Source: Alphaproteobacteria bacterium
GTDB taxonomy: Bacteria > Pseudomonadota > Alphaproteobacteria > Acetobacterales > Acetobacteraceae
Length of the DNA stretch: 46,193 bases
Assembly (NCBI GenBank): GCA_016869735.1
Contig: VGDL01000028.1
Span: 1-46,193 of the forward strand
Reading direction: 5' to 3'
Within the stretch, counting starts at the first letter, position 1, and every line of letters starts with the position of its first letter. The notes under the pieces were generated by a model. It searched no databases and had not been told where the DNA came from. It saw only the letters and a program-made list of their open reading frames with translations. This document shows positions 36,108 to 45,019 of this stretch, in pieces. The position numbers were made by a program, and so were the translations under genes.

Positions 36108-36137
36108 CCGGCCGGGGCGATTGCTAACCCCAGCCGG
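36108..36137 (-). terminator. Terminator-like hairpin downstream of the CMD-family gene
   Basis: On the minus strand CCGGCTGGGG and CCCCGGCCGG form a 10-base stem (one mismatch) with a 10-base loop. It is followed by a T-rich tract ending in five T, starting about six bases after the stem. It lies about 45 bases after the stop of the gene at 36181 and would terminate it before the hydrolase gene. Confidence 0.6.
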
Positions 36138-36180
36138 TGAATTTAATTGTATTAAATCAATATTTTACTAAAAATAGCCT

Positions 36181-36729
36181 TCACGTGGGGAGCGGGTATT
36201 GATCCAAATAGGGCTGGTATTCGGGCTCCACCTCAATCGCCAAGGATGAAAGGGCGCGCACCACGGCAGAGTAAAAAGAAATGGTTACGACCAGGTCCAC
36301 CATGAGTTCATGGTCGAAATGCGCCGCCAGCGCCTTATAGGTCGCCTCACTCACCCCCGGCCCCGCCGCGGCTTCACGGGCTGCTAGAAGCACCAGCTTG
36401 GCAAGTGGCTCAAGCGCTGAAGACTGCCCGGCGCTTTCGGCGATCAGGCCCTGGATATCGGCATCGCTCACGCCGAAATCCTTGCCGATCTTCACATGAT
36501 GCGACCATTCATAAGGTGAACGCGCCTGCCAGCCGACTTGCAGAATAGCCAATTCGCGCAGGCGCGGGTCAAGGCGCGATCCGTAGCGGATGAATTGCCC
36601 AAGGCCCGAGAAGGCCCGCGCTGCTTTTGGGCTATTGGTCAATGCCTTATGCAGCGCGATGGGGCGCTTCAGCAGGTCCCGATCGGCTTCGGCCAGATCA
36701 TCCACTGTCAAATCAGGTACGCGGGCCAT
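36181..36729 (-). CDS. Carboxymuconolactone decarboxylase (CMD) family protein
   Basis: A 182-residue helical protein with the CMD/AhpD-like core RLRELAILQVGWQARSPYEWSHHVKIGKDFGVSD. (Key parts: LRELAILQVG, YEWSHH.) The CxxC pair of AhpD peroxidases is absent, so thiol peroxidase activity is unlikely; the YEWxHH type is common in uncharacterised CMD proteins. ATG 36729 has GGAGG upstream, whereas the longer frame would use TTG. No pathway partner is adjacent. Confidence 0.85.
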   Translation of the reverse strand: MARVPDLTVDDLAEADRDLLKRPIALHKALTNSPKAARAFSGLGQFIRYGSRLDPRLRELAILQVGWQARSPYEWSHHVKIGKDFGVSDADIQGLIAESAGQSSALEPLAKLVLLAAREAAAGPGVSEATYKALAAHFDHELMVDLVVTISFYSAVVRALSSLAIEVEPEYQPYLDQYPLPT

Positions 36730-36770
36730 GGGCAATCCTCCGTTACGGCAGAAGAGCCTAACCGCTTAAT

Positions 36771-37454
36771 CTAGGCGCCGGAAGCCCGGGCGCGCTGACT
36801 GAGTGCCTGGGCATCCGGCACCTCCACCCGCCTTCTGTGCAGCCGCACCAGCCCCGCCGCTTCCAGCCCATGCATAACGCGTGAGAGGCTTTCCGGCGTC
36901 ATCCCAAGCCGGGCCGCGATCGCCGCGCGCGGTTCGGGCATGGTGACGCGCCCGCCTGGTGTCAGCCGCCCGGCCAGGAAATGCGCCACGCGTTCGCTGG
37001 CTTTGGTAAGTTTCATGTCGCGCAATTGGTCCGCCAGGCCCCGCCATTGCCGCGCCATTTGCGCAAGGCTGGCCTCGGCCAGCCTTGGTTCCTTGGCCAG
37101 GGTGGTGCGAAAGGTCTCAATTGGGATGCGGATCAGGCGGCTTGGGGCCAAAGCCTCGGCCCCGAAGGGCCAGGCGCCGCCCAGGATCGCCGCCGGCATC
37201 AAAAAGCATTCACCAGGACCAATGATTTCCAGCAGCCCTTGCGCGCCATCCGCCCCCCGCATGGAAAGCCCGACCGAGCCTTCCAGCAACAGGTAAAGCG
37301 CTTGCGGTTCCGCGCCAGGCACGAAAACAACCTCTCGCCGGGGCATGGTGATGGGCGCTGCCGCTGCCATCAGGGCGCGGGCGGCTGTGGGTCCGGCGGC
37401 GGAAAGGAAGGGGTGCCCGATTTCCAGGGTGGGCGCAGCGATCATTTCCTGCAT
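36771..37454 (-). CDS. Crp/Fnr family transcriptional regulator
   Basis: About 227 residues with an N-terminal cyclic-nucleotide-binding-like beta barrel (VVFVPGAEPQALYLLLEGSV; LLEIIGPGECFLMPAAILGG) and a C-terminal winged helix with recognition helix in RAAIAARLGMTPESLSRVMHG. No cysteine cluster of the Fnr type is present at the N-terminus, so oxygen sensing through iron-sulfur is unlikely. The start is unsure: ATG 37454 lies inside the palindrome TGCATCGATGCA, and ATG 37445 has AGGAA close by. It is divergent from the fumarylacetoacetate-hydrolase-family gene, a natural target. Confidence 0.85.
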   Translation of the reverse strand: MQEMIAAPTLEIGHPFLSAAGPTAARALMAAAAPITMPRREVVFVPGAEPQALYLLLEGSVGLSMRGADGAQGLLEIIGPGECFLMPAAILGGAWPFGAEALAPSRLIRIPIETFRTTLAKEPRLAEASLAQMARQWRGLADQLRDMKLTKASERVAHFLAGRLTPGGRVTMPEPRAAIAARLGMTPESLSRVMHGLEAAGLVRLHRRRVEVPDAQALSQRARASGA

Positions 37455-37488
37455 CGATGCACACAATCCGAATGCGCCGCCCGGCTTC

Positions 37489-37502
37489 TTGATGCAGCGC
37501 AA
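37489..37502. promoter_or_regulatory. FNR/FixK-like palindrome in the divergent regulator/FAH promoter
   Basis: TTGAT-gcag-CGCAA matches the Crp/Fnr-family consensus TTGAT-N4-ATCAA at 8 of 10 positions. It lies between the regulator start (37454) and the divergent FAH-family start (37562), about 35 and 60 bases from each. This placement suggests autoregulation or control of the downstream gene, but short matches of this kind can arise by chance. Confidence 0.4.
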
Positions 37503-37561
37503 GCACCCTGGCGATGCGGCGCCATTTCACGCAAACTGACAGCACAAAATTGGGGGACGCC

Positions 37562-38728
37562 ATGCAGATCACTTCCAGCCATTTGCCGGTGGATTTCGTG
37601 GAGGGGCATTTCTGCGTCCGCATCATGCGGCCTGAAGGGCCCTGCGTGATCGGCTTTGCGCGCGGCAACGCCTTTGACCTGACGCCCGCCTTCGGCACGG
37701 CTTCGCGATTCCTGGAAGAAGAGGACGCGATTGGCGCCATCACCCGGCGCGGTGAGCGCATTGCGCTTGACCTTGCGGCGCTATGCGCCAATTCCGCCTG
37801 GGATGCGCGTGACCCGGCCAAGCCCTTCTTGCTTTCGCCGATTGATCTGCAAACAGTGAAGGCCGCTGGCGTGACCTATGTGCGGAGCATGCTGGAACGC
37901 GTGGTGGAAGAACGCTGCCGCGGCGATGCCGGCCAGGCGGAAGCGATGCGCGCTGAATTCCGCGCCATTATTGGCGATGATCTGGCGGCGATTATTCCGG
38001 GCAGCGCGGAAGCCATGCGTCTGAAAGCTGCTTTGCTGCAAAAGGGTTGGTGGAGCCAATATCTGGAAGTGGGCATTGGCCCGGATGCGGAGATTTTCAC
38101 CAAATGCCCGGCCATGGCTTCCGTTGGTACGGGCAGCAAGATTGGCGTGCATCCGGCATCAGCCTGGTCCAACCCCGAGCCGGAAGCGGTGATGGTGGTG
38201 AATGGCAAGGGGCGCATTCAGGGCGCCACTCTCGGCAATGATGTCAATCTGCGGGATGTGGAAGGACGGAGCGCCTTATTGCTGGGGCGTGCCAAGGACA
38301 ACAATGCCTCGGCCGCCTTGGGGCCGATGATCCGGTTGTTTGATGCAGGGTTCACTTTAGAAGATGTGCGGCGCGCTGATTTGCATTTGACGATCACGGG
38401 GCGCGATGGGTTTGAATTGGCGGAAAGCGGGCCGGTGGGCGCGATCAGCCGCGACCCGGCGGATGTGGTGGCGCAAATGATCGGCGCGCATCATCAATAT
38501 CCGGATGGCGCGGTGCTGTATCTCGGCACGCCGTTTTCGCCGGCCAAGGATCGCGGCGCGCCCGGCATGGGCTTCACGCATCGTGAAGGGGATGTGGTGC
38601 GGATTGCATCACCCCGGCTTGGGGTTTTGGTGAATGAGGTTGATCGCACCGATGAATGCCCGCCCTGGCGGTATGGCATTGGTGCTTTGTTTGCTTCCCT
38701 TGCCGCACGGGGATTGCCGCGCGCATGA
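37562..38728 (+). CDS. Fumarylacetoacetate hydrolase family protein
   Basis: A 388-residue FAH-superfamily protein. The C-terminal domain carries IFTKCPAMASVGTGSKIGVH, the metal-ligand region NPEPEAVMVVNGKG, and LGNDVNLRDVEGRSALLLG. Members of this length include fumarylacetoacetases and sugar-acid dehydratases such as 2-keto-3-deoxy-D-arabinonate dehydratase; the sequence alone does not decide. ATG 37562 has GGGGGA just before it. The stop overlaps the next gene (ATGA), so the two are translationally coupled, and a Crp/Fnr-like regulator lies divergently upstream. Confidence 0.88.
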   Translation: MQITSSHLPVDFVEGHFCVRIMRPEGPCVIGFARGNAFDLTPAFGTASRFLEEEDAIGAITRRGERIALDLAALCANSAWDARDPAKPFLLSPIDLQTVKAAGVTYVRSMLERVVEERCRGDAGQAEAMRAEFRAIIGDDLAAIIPGSAEAMRLKAALLQKGWWSQYLEVGIGPDAEIFTKCPAMASVGTGSKIGVHPASAWSNPEPEAVMVVNGKGRIQGATLGNDVNLRDVEGRSALLLGRAKDNNASAALGPMIRLFDAGFTLEDVRRADLHLTITGRDGFELAESGPVGAISRDPADVVAQMIGAHHQYPDGAVLYLGTPFSPAKDRGAPGMGFTHREGDVVRIASPRLGVLVNEVDRTDECPPWRYGIGALFASLAARGLPRA

Positions 38729-39471
38729 AAGAAGAAACCGGGCGGTTGGATCGCGGTGATGGCGTGCGCCTGGCCTGGCGACGCATCGCCGGGCGCGGGC
38801 CTGGTGTGGTGTTCCTGGGCGGCTTCAATAGCGACATGACGGGCAGCAAGGCGGAATTCCTGGCGGGCTGGTGCGCGGCGCGTGGGCAGGCGTTTTTGCG
38901 CTTTGACTATTCGGGCCACGGCACATCCGAAGGCCGATTTGAGGATGGCACAATCGGGCGTTGGGCCGAGGATGCGGCATGCGTGATTGCGGCGCTGACG
39001 CAAGGCCCGCAAATCCTGATTGGGTCTTCCATGGGCGGCTGGATTGCGCTGCTGCTGGCCACGCGGCGCAGGGTGCCGATGCAGGCGCTGATTGGCATCG
39101 CGCCGGCACCGGATTTTACCGAGGATTTGATGTGGGCGGAATTTCCGCCCGAAATCCGCGCGGCTATTCTGCGCGATGGCGTGTGGCACAGGCCAAGCGA
39201 ATATGGCGCGCCTTATCCCATCACGCGGGCTTTGATTGAAGATGGCCGCAATCAGCTTTTGCTGCGCGGGCAGATTGCACTGGATTGCCCCTTGCGCATT
39301 TTGCAGGGCCAGCAAGACGCGGATGTGCCCTGGCGCCATGCGCTGCGGATTGCGGAAGTGGTGACGGGCGGTGATGTGCGGGTGACGCTGATCAAGGATG
39401 GTGATCATCGGCTTTCGCGGGAGGCGGATTTGGCGTTGTTGGGGGAGACGTTGGCGTCACTCCTCGGCTAG
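38725..39471 (+). CDS. Alpha/beta hydrolase
   Basis: A 248-residue serine hydrolase. GVVFLGGFNSDMTGSK holds the oxyanion turn, the nucleophile elbow is ILIGSSMGGWIAL, and a possible catalytic His lies in DGDHRLSREAD near the end. It resembles peptidase/esterase-like hydrolases of the YbfF/BioH kind, but the substrate is unknown. The start overlaps the FAH stop by ATGA, which links it to the same pathway. The 3' end overlaps the opposing epimerase gene by 15 bases. Confidence 0.87.
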   Translation: MKEETGRLDRGDGVRLAWRRIAGRGPGVVFLGGFNSDMTGSKAEFLAGWCAARGQAFLRFDYSGHGTSEGRFEDGTIGRWAEDAACVIAALTQGPQILIGSSMGGWIALLLATRRRVPMQALIGIAPAPDFTEDLMWAEFPPEIRAAILRDGVWHRPSEYGAPYPITRALIEDGRNQLLLRGQIALDCPLRILQGQQDADVPWRHALRIAEVVTGGDVRVTLIKDGDHRLSREADLALLGETLASLLG

Positions 39472-40314
39472 GCTCGCCGCCAACCCTTCCCGATAACTCG
39501 GATAGCGCCATGTGATCCCAAGCGCTGCCTTGGTTGCGGCATTCGCGACACGGCGATTTTCCGACCAGAAGGACAGCGCCATGGGCGACATGCTCAAGCG
39601 CGCTTCCTCAAAAGGAATGGCGGGCGGTGGCGCCATGCCCAGAAGCCGCGCGGCTTCTTCCATAACTGCGGCGCTATCGGCTGGTTCATCATCGACAAAG
39701 TTCAGCACGCGGCAGCCCGCTGCGGCTGGGTTGCTGATGGCCGCCATCACCGCATGGGCGATATCGTCGCGATGAATACGGCTGAAGCTATGGCCGGGCT
39801 TTACCACGCGCCGCGCGACACCTGCGCGCAATTCCGCAAAGGGCGCACGCCCCGGCCCGTAAATCCCACCAACGCGGCATATATCCAAAGCGGCACCCGC
39901 AGGCCGCGCGGCGCGCCAAGCTTCCTCGGCCGCCAAACGCCTTTGGCTGCGCGGCTGACCGGGGACGGGTGCTGTCGCCTCATCTACCCAAGCCCCGCCC
40001 CGATCGCCATAAACCCCGGTGGTCGAAAGATAGCCAAGCCAGCGCTGATTGCCGGAGCCGAGCGCAGCGGCGTGGCGGCGCAGGACAGGGTCCCCGCCAT
40101 CATCCGGTGGTGTCGTGATCAGCCAATGGCTGGCGGCGGCAAAGGCCGGGCCTGCCTCATCGAAGCCCAACACCTCAACCCCCGCCGGTGCCTCGGCGCC
40201 TTGGGGCTGGCGAGAGGTGCCGATCACGCGCCAACCGGCGGCGATAGCGGCTTTGGCCACCGCGCGCCCGGCATAACCCAAACCGGCAATGATCAGCAGC
40301 TTGTTCTGTTCCAT
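39457..40314 (-). CDS. NAD-dependent epimerase/dehydratase (extended SDR)
   Basis: About 285 residues with a Rossmann motif near the start (IAGLGYAGRAVAKAA) and YLSTTGVYGDRGG, the Ser-Thr-Thr plus Tyr pattern of extended SDRs. The Lys of YxxxK is not at its normal position (VYGDR), as in the YbjT/YeeZ-like atypical group, so substrate and even redox role are open. ATG 40314 with GGCGGA upstream was chosen over ATG 40371. It is divergent from the TPR gene. Confidence 0.85.
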   Translation of the reverse strand: MEQNKLLIIAGLGYAGRAVAKAAIAAGWRVIGTSRQPQGAEAPAGVEVLGFDEAGPAFAAASHWLITTPPDDGGDPVLRRHAAALGSGNQRWLGYLSTTGVYGDRGGAWVDEATAPVPGQPRSQRRLAAEEAWRAARPAGAALDICRVGGIYGPGRAPFAELRAGVARRVVKPGHSFSRIHRDDIAHAVMAAISNPAAAGCRVLNFVDDEPADSAAVMEEAARLLGMAPPPAIPFEEARLSMSPMALSFWSENRRVANAATKAALGITWRYPSYREGLAASLAEE

Positions 40315-40400
40315 GGTTTTTCCGCCACGCGCCCGCAAAATCCGCTCACGTCTTCGGGTGCATGCTAACATTGAACGCCGCTTGGGCTAAGTAACTTCCC

Positions 40401-41228
40401 ATGTCACAAAAGCCGCTCAAGATGATCGGATTTGCCGCGGCGCTTTTGGTTCTGGGCGCGGCGGGGGGCTTGTGGTTATCCGGCCTGCTTTCCTCGGCAC
40501 AGCTGGATGCCGCGCTGCCTGTCCCACCGGAACCGCCCCGGCTTTCCCAGGCGCCGGAATATGCGCGCTGCCTTGATCTGCTTTTGGCGGACCCCGCCGG
40601 CGCCCGCGGCTTTGCGCGGGATTGGCATATGCAAGGTGGCGGCGAAGGGGCAGCGCAATGCGAAGCTCTGGCACAGCTTAGCCTTGGGGAAGCTGATGCA
40701 GCGGCGGAGGTGCTGGAACGCATCGCAGCCCGCAGTGAAGCAGGGCTTGCCGCGCGCGCGGCGGTTTTTGGCCAGGCGGCGGAAGCGTGGCGCGCTGCGG
40801 GCAAGCCACAACGCGCGACGGCGGCGGCAAGTTTGGCACTGGCACTAACGCCGCAAGACCCGGATTTGCTGCTGGAACGTGCCATGGCGCGGCTTGCGCT
40901 TGGGCAGGTGCCGGGCGCTTTGGCTGATCTTGATCTGGCCGTGGTATTGGATGCGGATCGGGCCGAGGCTTGGGTCTGGCGCGCCGCCGCGCAGCGCCGG
41001 CTGGAAAACCTGCGCCCGGCAGAAGACAGCATCACGACAGCGCTACGCCTGGCGCCGCGCAATGTGGAAGCCTTGCTGGAACGCGGTATTCTGCGCCAAT
41101 TGCGCGGTGAGGCTGAGGGGGCGCGCCGCGATTGGGAAAGAGTGCTGGAATTGGCCCCCGATAGTGCCGCTGCCGATCTGGCGGCGCAGAATCTGGCGCT
41201 GATCGAAGCGGGGCCAAGCCAAAGGTAA
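40401..41228 (+). CDS. Membrane-anchored TPR protein
   Basis: A 275-residue protein with one N-terminal membrane helix (KMIGFAAALLVLGAAGGLWL) and then helical repeats of the tetratricopeptide type, for example LERAMARLALGQVPGALADL, ALRLAPRNVEALLERG and LRGEAEGARRDWERVLELAP. TPRs are protein-interaction scaffolds, probably facing the periplasm here. No enzymatic domain was found, and no partner can be named from the neighbours. Confidence 0.8.
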   Translation: MSQKPLKMIGFAAALLVLGAAGGLWLSGLLSSAQLDAALPVPPEPPRLSQAPEYARCLDLLLADPAGARGFARDWHMQGGGEGAAQCEALAQLSLGEADAAAEVLERIAARSEAGLAARAAVFGQAAEAWRAAGKPQRATAAASLALALTPQDPDLLLERAMARLALGQVPGALADLDLAVVLDADRAEAWVWRAAAQRRLENLRPAEDSITTALRLAPRNVEALLERGILRQLRGEAEGARRDWERVLELAPDSAAADLAAQNLALIEAGPSQR

Positions 41229-41288
41229 GCTTGCGCCGCGCGCTGCATCACGGCATGGTGATCGAATTGCTTCGCTGGATTTTGCTCC

Positions 41289-42269
41289 ATGCCGCCTTTC
41301 GATCGACGTTCCCTTCTGGCGCTCAGCGCTGGGCTTGCCGCCAGCCCTGGCATGGCGCGCGCGCAAGCTGCCTGGCCGGATCGGCCGGTGCGGATCATTT
41401 GCGCCTTTCCGGGCGGGTCCACGCCGGACCTCGCGGCGCGGGCGATTGCGCCGCATTTGCAGCAGGTGCTGGGCCAGCCGGTGATTGTGGAAAACCGCGC
41501 CGGCGGCGGCGGGCATATCGGCACGGAAGCGGTAGCGCGCGCGACCGATGGCCATACGCTGGGTGTGACGATTGGCGGGCCAGGCAGCACGGCAAAAATC
41601 CTGAACCCAGCGCTTGGTTATGATCCCGTGACTGATTTGGCGCCGATCAGCCTTTTGGCGCGGCTGCCCTTTGTGCTGGTGGTGCATCCTTCCGTGCCGG
41701 CACGCAGCGCCGCTGAGTTTGTTGCCTTCGCCAAGGCCAATCCGGGCAAGATCAGCTATGCCTCCACCGGGCCGGGGACGCTTTCGCATCTGGTGATGGA
41801 AGATCTGGCAGCGTCTCAGGGTTTTGAGGCGGTGCATGTGCCCTATCGCGCGGTCGGACAGGCCGTGCTGGATTTGGTGGCGGGGCGCATTCAGGCGTTT
41901 TTCGCCGCAACCGGTGGCGTGCTGGGCCAAGTGCGTGATGGTTCCGTGCGCGCCCTTGCGGTGACGAGTGCGGAGCGCTTTCCAGCCCTGCCCGATGTGC
42001 CGACCATGGCGGAAGCCGGTGTGCCTTCCGATCCGGCCATTGCCTGGATTGGTCTTTTCGCGCCGGCGGGTTTCCCCGCGGATCGCATCGCTCGGGTTGC
42101 CGAGGAAACCGGCAAGGCCCTTGCCGTGCCGGATCAGCGACGCGCTTTGGAAACGGCAGGTTTTACCGTGGTGGGGAGTGATACGGCGTCCTTCCGCATG
42201 CTGCTGGCTTCCGATATTGCGCGCTGGGGTGGGTTGATTCGCCGGCTTGGGCTGAAGCCGGAGAGCTGA
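41289..42269 (+). CDS. Bug/TctC-type periplasmic solute receptor
   Basis: A 326-residue tripartite tricarboxylate receptor. It has a signal (FDRRSLLALSAGLAASPGMARA), then IICAFPGGSTPDLAARAIAPHL, VENRAGGGGHIGTEAVARA, VPYRAVGQAVLDLVAGRIQ and LPDVPTMAEAGVP. It is the third such receptor in the window and, like the one at 23750, has no tctA/tctB neighbour. Aligning it with the gene at 8855 shows that the stop there replaces one residue inside the conserved DGxTL segment region. Ligand unknown. Confidence 0.92.
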   Translation: MPPFDRRSLLALSAGLAASPGMARAQAAWPDRPVRIICAFPGGSTPDLAARAIAPHLQQVLGQPVIVENRAGGGGHIGTEAVARATDGHTLGVTIGGPGSTAKILNPALGYDPVTDLAPISLLARLPFVLVVHPSVPARSAAEFVAFAKANPGKISYASTGPGTLSHLVMEDLAASQGFEAVHVPYRAVGQAVLDLVAGRIQAFFAATGGVLGQVRDGSVRALAVTSAERFPALPDVPTMAEAGVPSDPAIAWIGLFAPAGFPADRIARVAEETGKALAVPDQRRALETAGFTVVGSDTASFRMLLASDIARWGGLIRRLGLKPES

Positions 42270-42271
42270 GA

Positions 42272-42763
42272 TCAGAAAATACCGGTAGCAAGCCCGGCAG
42301 CGAAAGCGGCGCCGAGTTCTTCGCAACGCGCGAGATCTTCCGGTTTGATGATCTTCGGCGCAGCAATGGCTTCCGGCGTTTGCGCGCTAGTGATGATAAT
42401 CAGCGGTTCGGCAATGGGTTTCAGCCGCCAGCCTGTGGCGATGCGCGCAATCTGGCGCGCAGCGCCCGTGCCATCAGACCCAGCGCAGATCATGGTGGCG
42501 TAGGGCCGCCCCTGGATTTGATCGAGCAACGGATAATAGCAGCGATCAAAAAAATCCTTCATCACACCGGCCATGCTGGCAAGGTTTTCCGGTGTGGCGA
42601 AAATATAGCCATCGGCGGCCAGCAAATCCTCTGGCACCGCTTCCGTCGCATGCAGCCCACCGACAGCGGTATAGCCTTCCGCCATGGCGCCTTCGAGCGC
42701 GGCTTGCGCCATCTGCCGCGCGCCATCGGTCATGGAATGGTGAATAACGAGAAGCGTCTTCAT
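42272..42763 (-). CDS. Flavodoxin-like NAD(P)H-oxidoreductase family protein, last gene of the ars operon
   Basis: A 163-residue flavodoxin-fold protein: LLVIHHSMTDGARQMAQAAL has the phosphate-loop type of flavodoxins, and later YIFATPENLASMAGVMKDFF is the FMN-binding region. It is too short and different to be the usual ArsH (which is about 230 residues), so its role is not established. Its start overlaps the arsJ stop (ATGA), so it is co-translated with the arsenic genes. A reductive or electron-delivery role in arsenic handling is inference. Confidence 0.85.
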   Translation of the reverse strand: MKTLLVIHHSMTDGARQMAQAALEGAMAEGYTAVGGLHATEAVPEDLLAADGYIFATPENLASMAGVMKDFFDRCYYPLLDQIQGRPYATMICAGSDGTGAARQIARIATGWRLKPIAEPLIIITSAQTPEAIAAPKIIKPEDLARCEELGAAFAAGLATGIF

Positions 42764-43974
42764 GCCGCTTCAGCGTAAGCACCCCGTTCCTGCGGCAGCA
42801 AGAGCGTAATCGCCCAACATAACCCGAGCATCACCGCCGCGCCCGCCAAGGCGCCCATGATGCCCGCCGTTTGATAGAGCAGGCCCGAAAGCAACGTGCC
42901 GGCAAAGCGCCCGGCAGCATTGGCGGCGTAGTAGAAGCCGACATCCTCGGCAGCTTTTTTGGAGCCGGCATAAGCCAGGATGAGATAGGAATGCAGTGAG
43001 GAATTCACTGCAAAGGCAAAGCCAAAAACCAAAAGCCCAAGCACCAGCACCAGATCGGCGCGCGCCACGCCAAACCAAAGTGCCGCCATCAGCGCGGGTG
43101 GTATGACCGCAAGGCCAAGGCACCAAAGGCGGGCCGCTGGTACCTCGGCACTCAGCCCATCGGCGCTGCGCTGGATCAAAGATGGCGCGGCCGCCTGCAC
43201 CAAGCCGTAACCGATGGTCCAGATGGCGAGGAAACCGCCCACCGCCGCAAAGCTCCAGCCTGAGGCATAGAGAAATACCGGAACGGCGACGACAAACCAG
43301 ACATCGCGCGCACCAAACAGCAGAACGCGCGCTGCCGCCAGCAGATTGACACCGCGATCCCGCGCCATGAATTCGCGCATGGAACTTGAAGCCTTGGCCT
43401 TACCCATGAGCGGTGGGAGGGAAGCCACAACGCCAATCAATATAAGCGCGAGCAATGCTGCCATTAACCAAAGCGCGCCCCGAAAGCCAAGCGCTTCCAG
43501 CAGCATACCGCCCAGGAAAAACCCCACGCCCTTCATGGCATTCTTGCTGCCGGTGAACCAGGCGACCCAGCGAAACAAGCGGCCCGAGGCATCGCCTGCG
43601 GTCAGCTTGATCGCGGATTTGGACGCGGTTTTGGTGATGTCCTTCGCAATGCCGCAAACCCCTTGCGCGAGCACAACCCAAGCCAGCGCCACAGCCGGCA
43701 CCCAATTGGGCGAGAGCGCCGATAGCATCAGGAAACCAGCGATCTGTGCGGTAAGCCCCACCGCCAGCATGCGGGCAATGCCAAAACGTGTCGCCAGCCA
43801 ACCGCCAATCAGATTGGCGCCGATCCCAGCAGCCTCATACAACAAAAACAGAAACGCCAGCGCAAAGGGCGAATAGCCAAGCTTGTGGAAATAGAGCAGC
43901 ACCAACATGCGCAAGGCGCCATCGGTCAACGTAAAGCCCCAATAGGCGGCGGTGACGATGGCGTAGTTGCGCAT
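42760..43974 (-). CDS. arsJ: Organoarsenical efflux MFS transporter ArsJ
   Basis: A 404-residue, roughly 12-helix major-facilitator protein. Its segment KTASKSAIKLTAGDASGRLFRWVAWFTGSKNAMKGVGFFLGG fits ArsJ (KSAIKLTAGD, FRWVAWFTGSKNAMKG). ArsJ exports 1-arseno-3-phosphoglycerate made by its partner GAPDH; the compound then breaks down outside to arsenate. ArsJ lies immediately after that GAPDH gene (one base gap) and before a flavodoxin-like gene (ATGA), which makes the call strong. Confidence 0.93.
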   Translation of the reverse strand: MRNYAIVTAAYWGFTLTDGALRMLVLLYFHKLGYSPFALAFLFLLYEAAGIGANLIGGWLATRFGIARMLAVGLTAQIAGFLMLSALSPNWVPAVALAWVVLAQGVCGIAKDITKTASKSAIKLTAGDASGRLFRWVAWFTGSKNAMKGVGFFLGGMLLEALGFRGALWLMAALLALILIGVVASLPPLMGKAKASSSMREFMARDRGVNLLAAARVLLFGARDVWFVVAVPVFLYASGWSFAAVGGFLAIWTIGYGLVQAAAPSLIQRSADGLSAEVPAARLWCLGLAVIPPALMAALWFGVARADLVLVLGLLVFGFAFAVNSSLHSYLILAYAGSKKAAEDVGFYYAANAAGRFAGTLLSGLLYQTAGIMGALAGAAVMLGLCWAITLLLPQERGAYAEAA

Positions 43975-43975
43975 G

Positions 43976-45019
43976 TCAGAGACCGCGCGCTTCCATCATG
44001 CAGGCCAGATCCACCATACGGCAGGCGTAACCCATTTCATTGTCATACCAGGCATAGATTTTCGCCATGGTGCCATCCGTCACCAAGGTGGATGGCGCAT
44101 CAATGATGGAACTGCGCGTATCCCGCGCATAATCCGCGGAAACCAGGGGCCGGTCCTCATAGCCCAGAATGCCCGCCAGCGGGCCTTCGGCGGCAGTGCG
44201 GAATAGCGCGTTCAATTCCTCGGCGCTCGTCGCGCGCTGCAGTTCAAAAACGCAATCGGTGAGTGACGCATTCAAGACAGGTGCCCGCACCGCATGGCCA
44301 TTCAGCTTGCCCTTCAATTCAGGATAGATCAGCGCAATCGCGGTCGCACTGCCCGTTGTGGTGGGTTGGAGTGACAACATGGCGGAACGCGCACGGCGCA
44401 AATCCTTATGCGGCGCATCCGTCACCACATTGGTATTGGTGGGATCATGAATGGTTGTGATCTGGCCATGCCTGATCCCAATTGCCTCATGCACCACTTT
44501 CACCACGGGGGCGAGGCAATTGGTGGTGCAGGACGCGGCGGTGACAATCGGGTGGCGCGCGGGATCATAGAGCGCATCATTCACGCCGACCACGATATTC
44601 AGCACCGATGCTTCCTTGGCCGGTGCCGCAACAATCACGCGCTTCGCCCCACGATCGAGATGCCCGCGTAAGGTGGTTTCAGTCAGGAATTTGCCGCTGC
44701 ATTCCAGCACCAGATCAACGCCAAGATCACCCAAGGGGATCGCTGCCGGTGTCGTGTGTTCCGTGAAACCAATGCGCTTGTCACCAATGCGCAAAGCATC
44801 CACGCCTTCTGCCGCGATGGGCGCGCGCCAGCGGCCTTGCACGCTATCAAAAGTCAGCAAATGCGCGGTCGCCGCCGCACCGCCCTTCACTTCATTCACA
44901 TGCACAATATCCAGCCGATTGGCGCGGCGCGGATCATCCTCACCCCGCTCAGCCGCACCGAAAGCGGCGCGGAACGCCAAGCGGCCAATGCGGCCCATGC
45001 CATTGATGCCAACCCTCAT
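43976..45019 (-). CDS. ArsJ-associated glyceraldehyde-3-phosphate dehydrogenase
   Basis: A 347-residue GAPDH with nucleotide motif [14 protein letters not shown] and catalytic Cys164 in [11 protein letters not shown]. The substitution ASCTTNC and [20 protein letters not shown] are typical of the type paired with ArsJ. In that pathway it uses arsenate in place of phosphate to form 1-arseno-3-phosphoglycerate. The start overlaps the upstream arsRC stop by ATGA. A glycolytic role alone is less likely, given the neighbours. Confidence 0.94.
   Translation of the reverse strand: MRVGINGMGRIGRLAFRAAFGAAERGEDDPRRANRLDIVHVNEVKGGAAATAHLLTFDSVQGRWRAPIAAEGVDALRIGDKRIGFTEHTTPAAIPLGDLGVDLVLECSGKFLTETTLRGHLDRGAKRVIVAAPAKEASVLNIVVGVNDALYDPARHPIVTAASCTTNCLAPVVKVVHEAIGIRHGQITTIHDPTNTNVVTDAPHKDLRRARSAMLSLQPTTTGSATAIALIYPELKGKLNGHAVRAPVLNASLTDCVFELQRATSAEELNALFRTAAEGPLAGILGYEDRPLVSADYARDTRSSIIDAPSTLVTDGTMAKIYAWYDNEMGYACRMVDLACMMEARGL

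Noticed and set aside
36181-36729. AhpD-like peroxidase
   Set aside because: The CxxC motif is absent; only the family fold can be supported.
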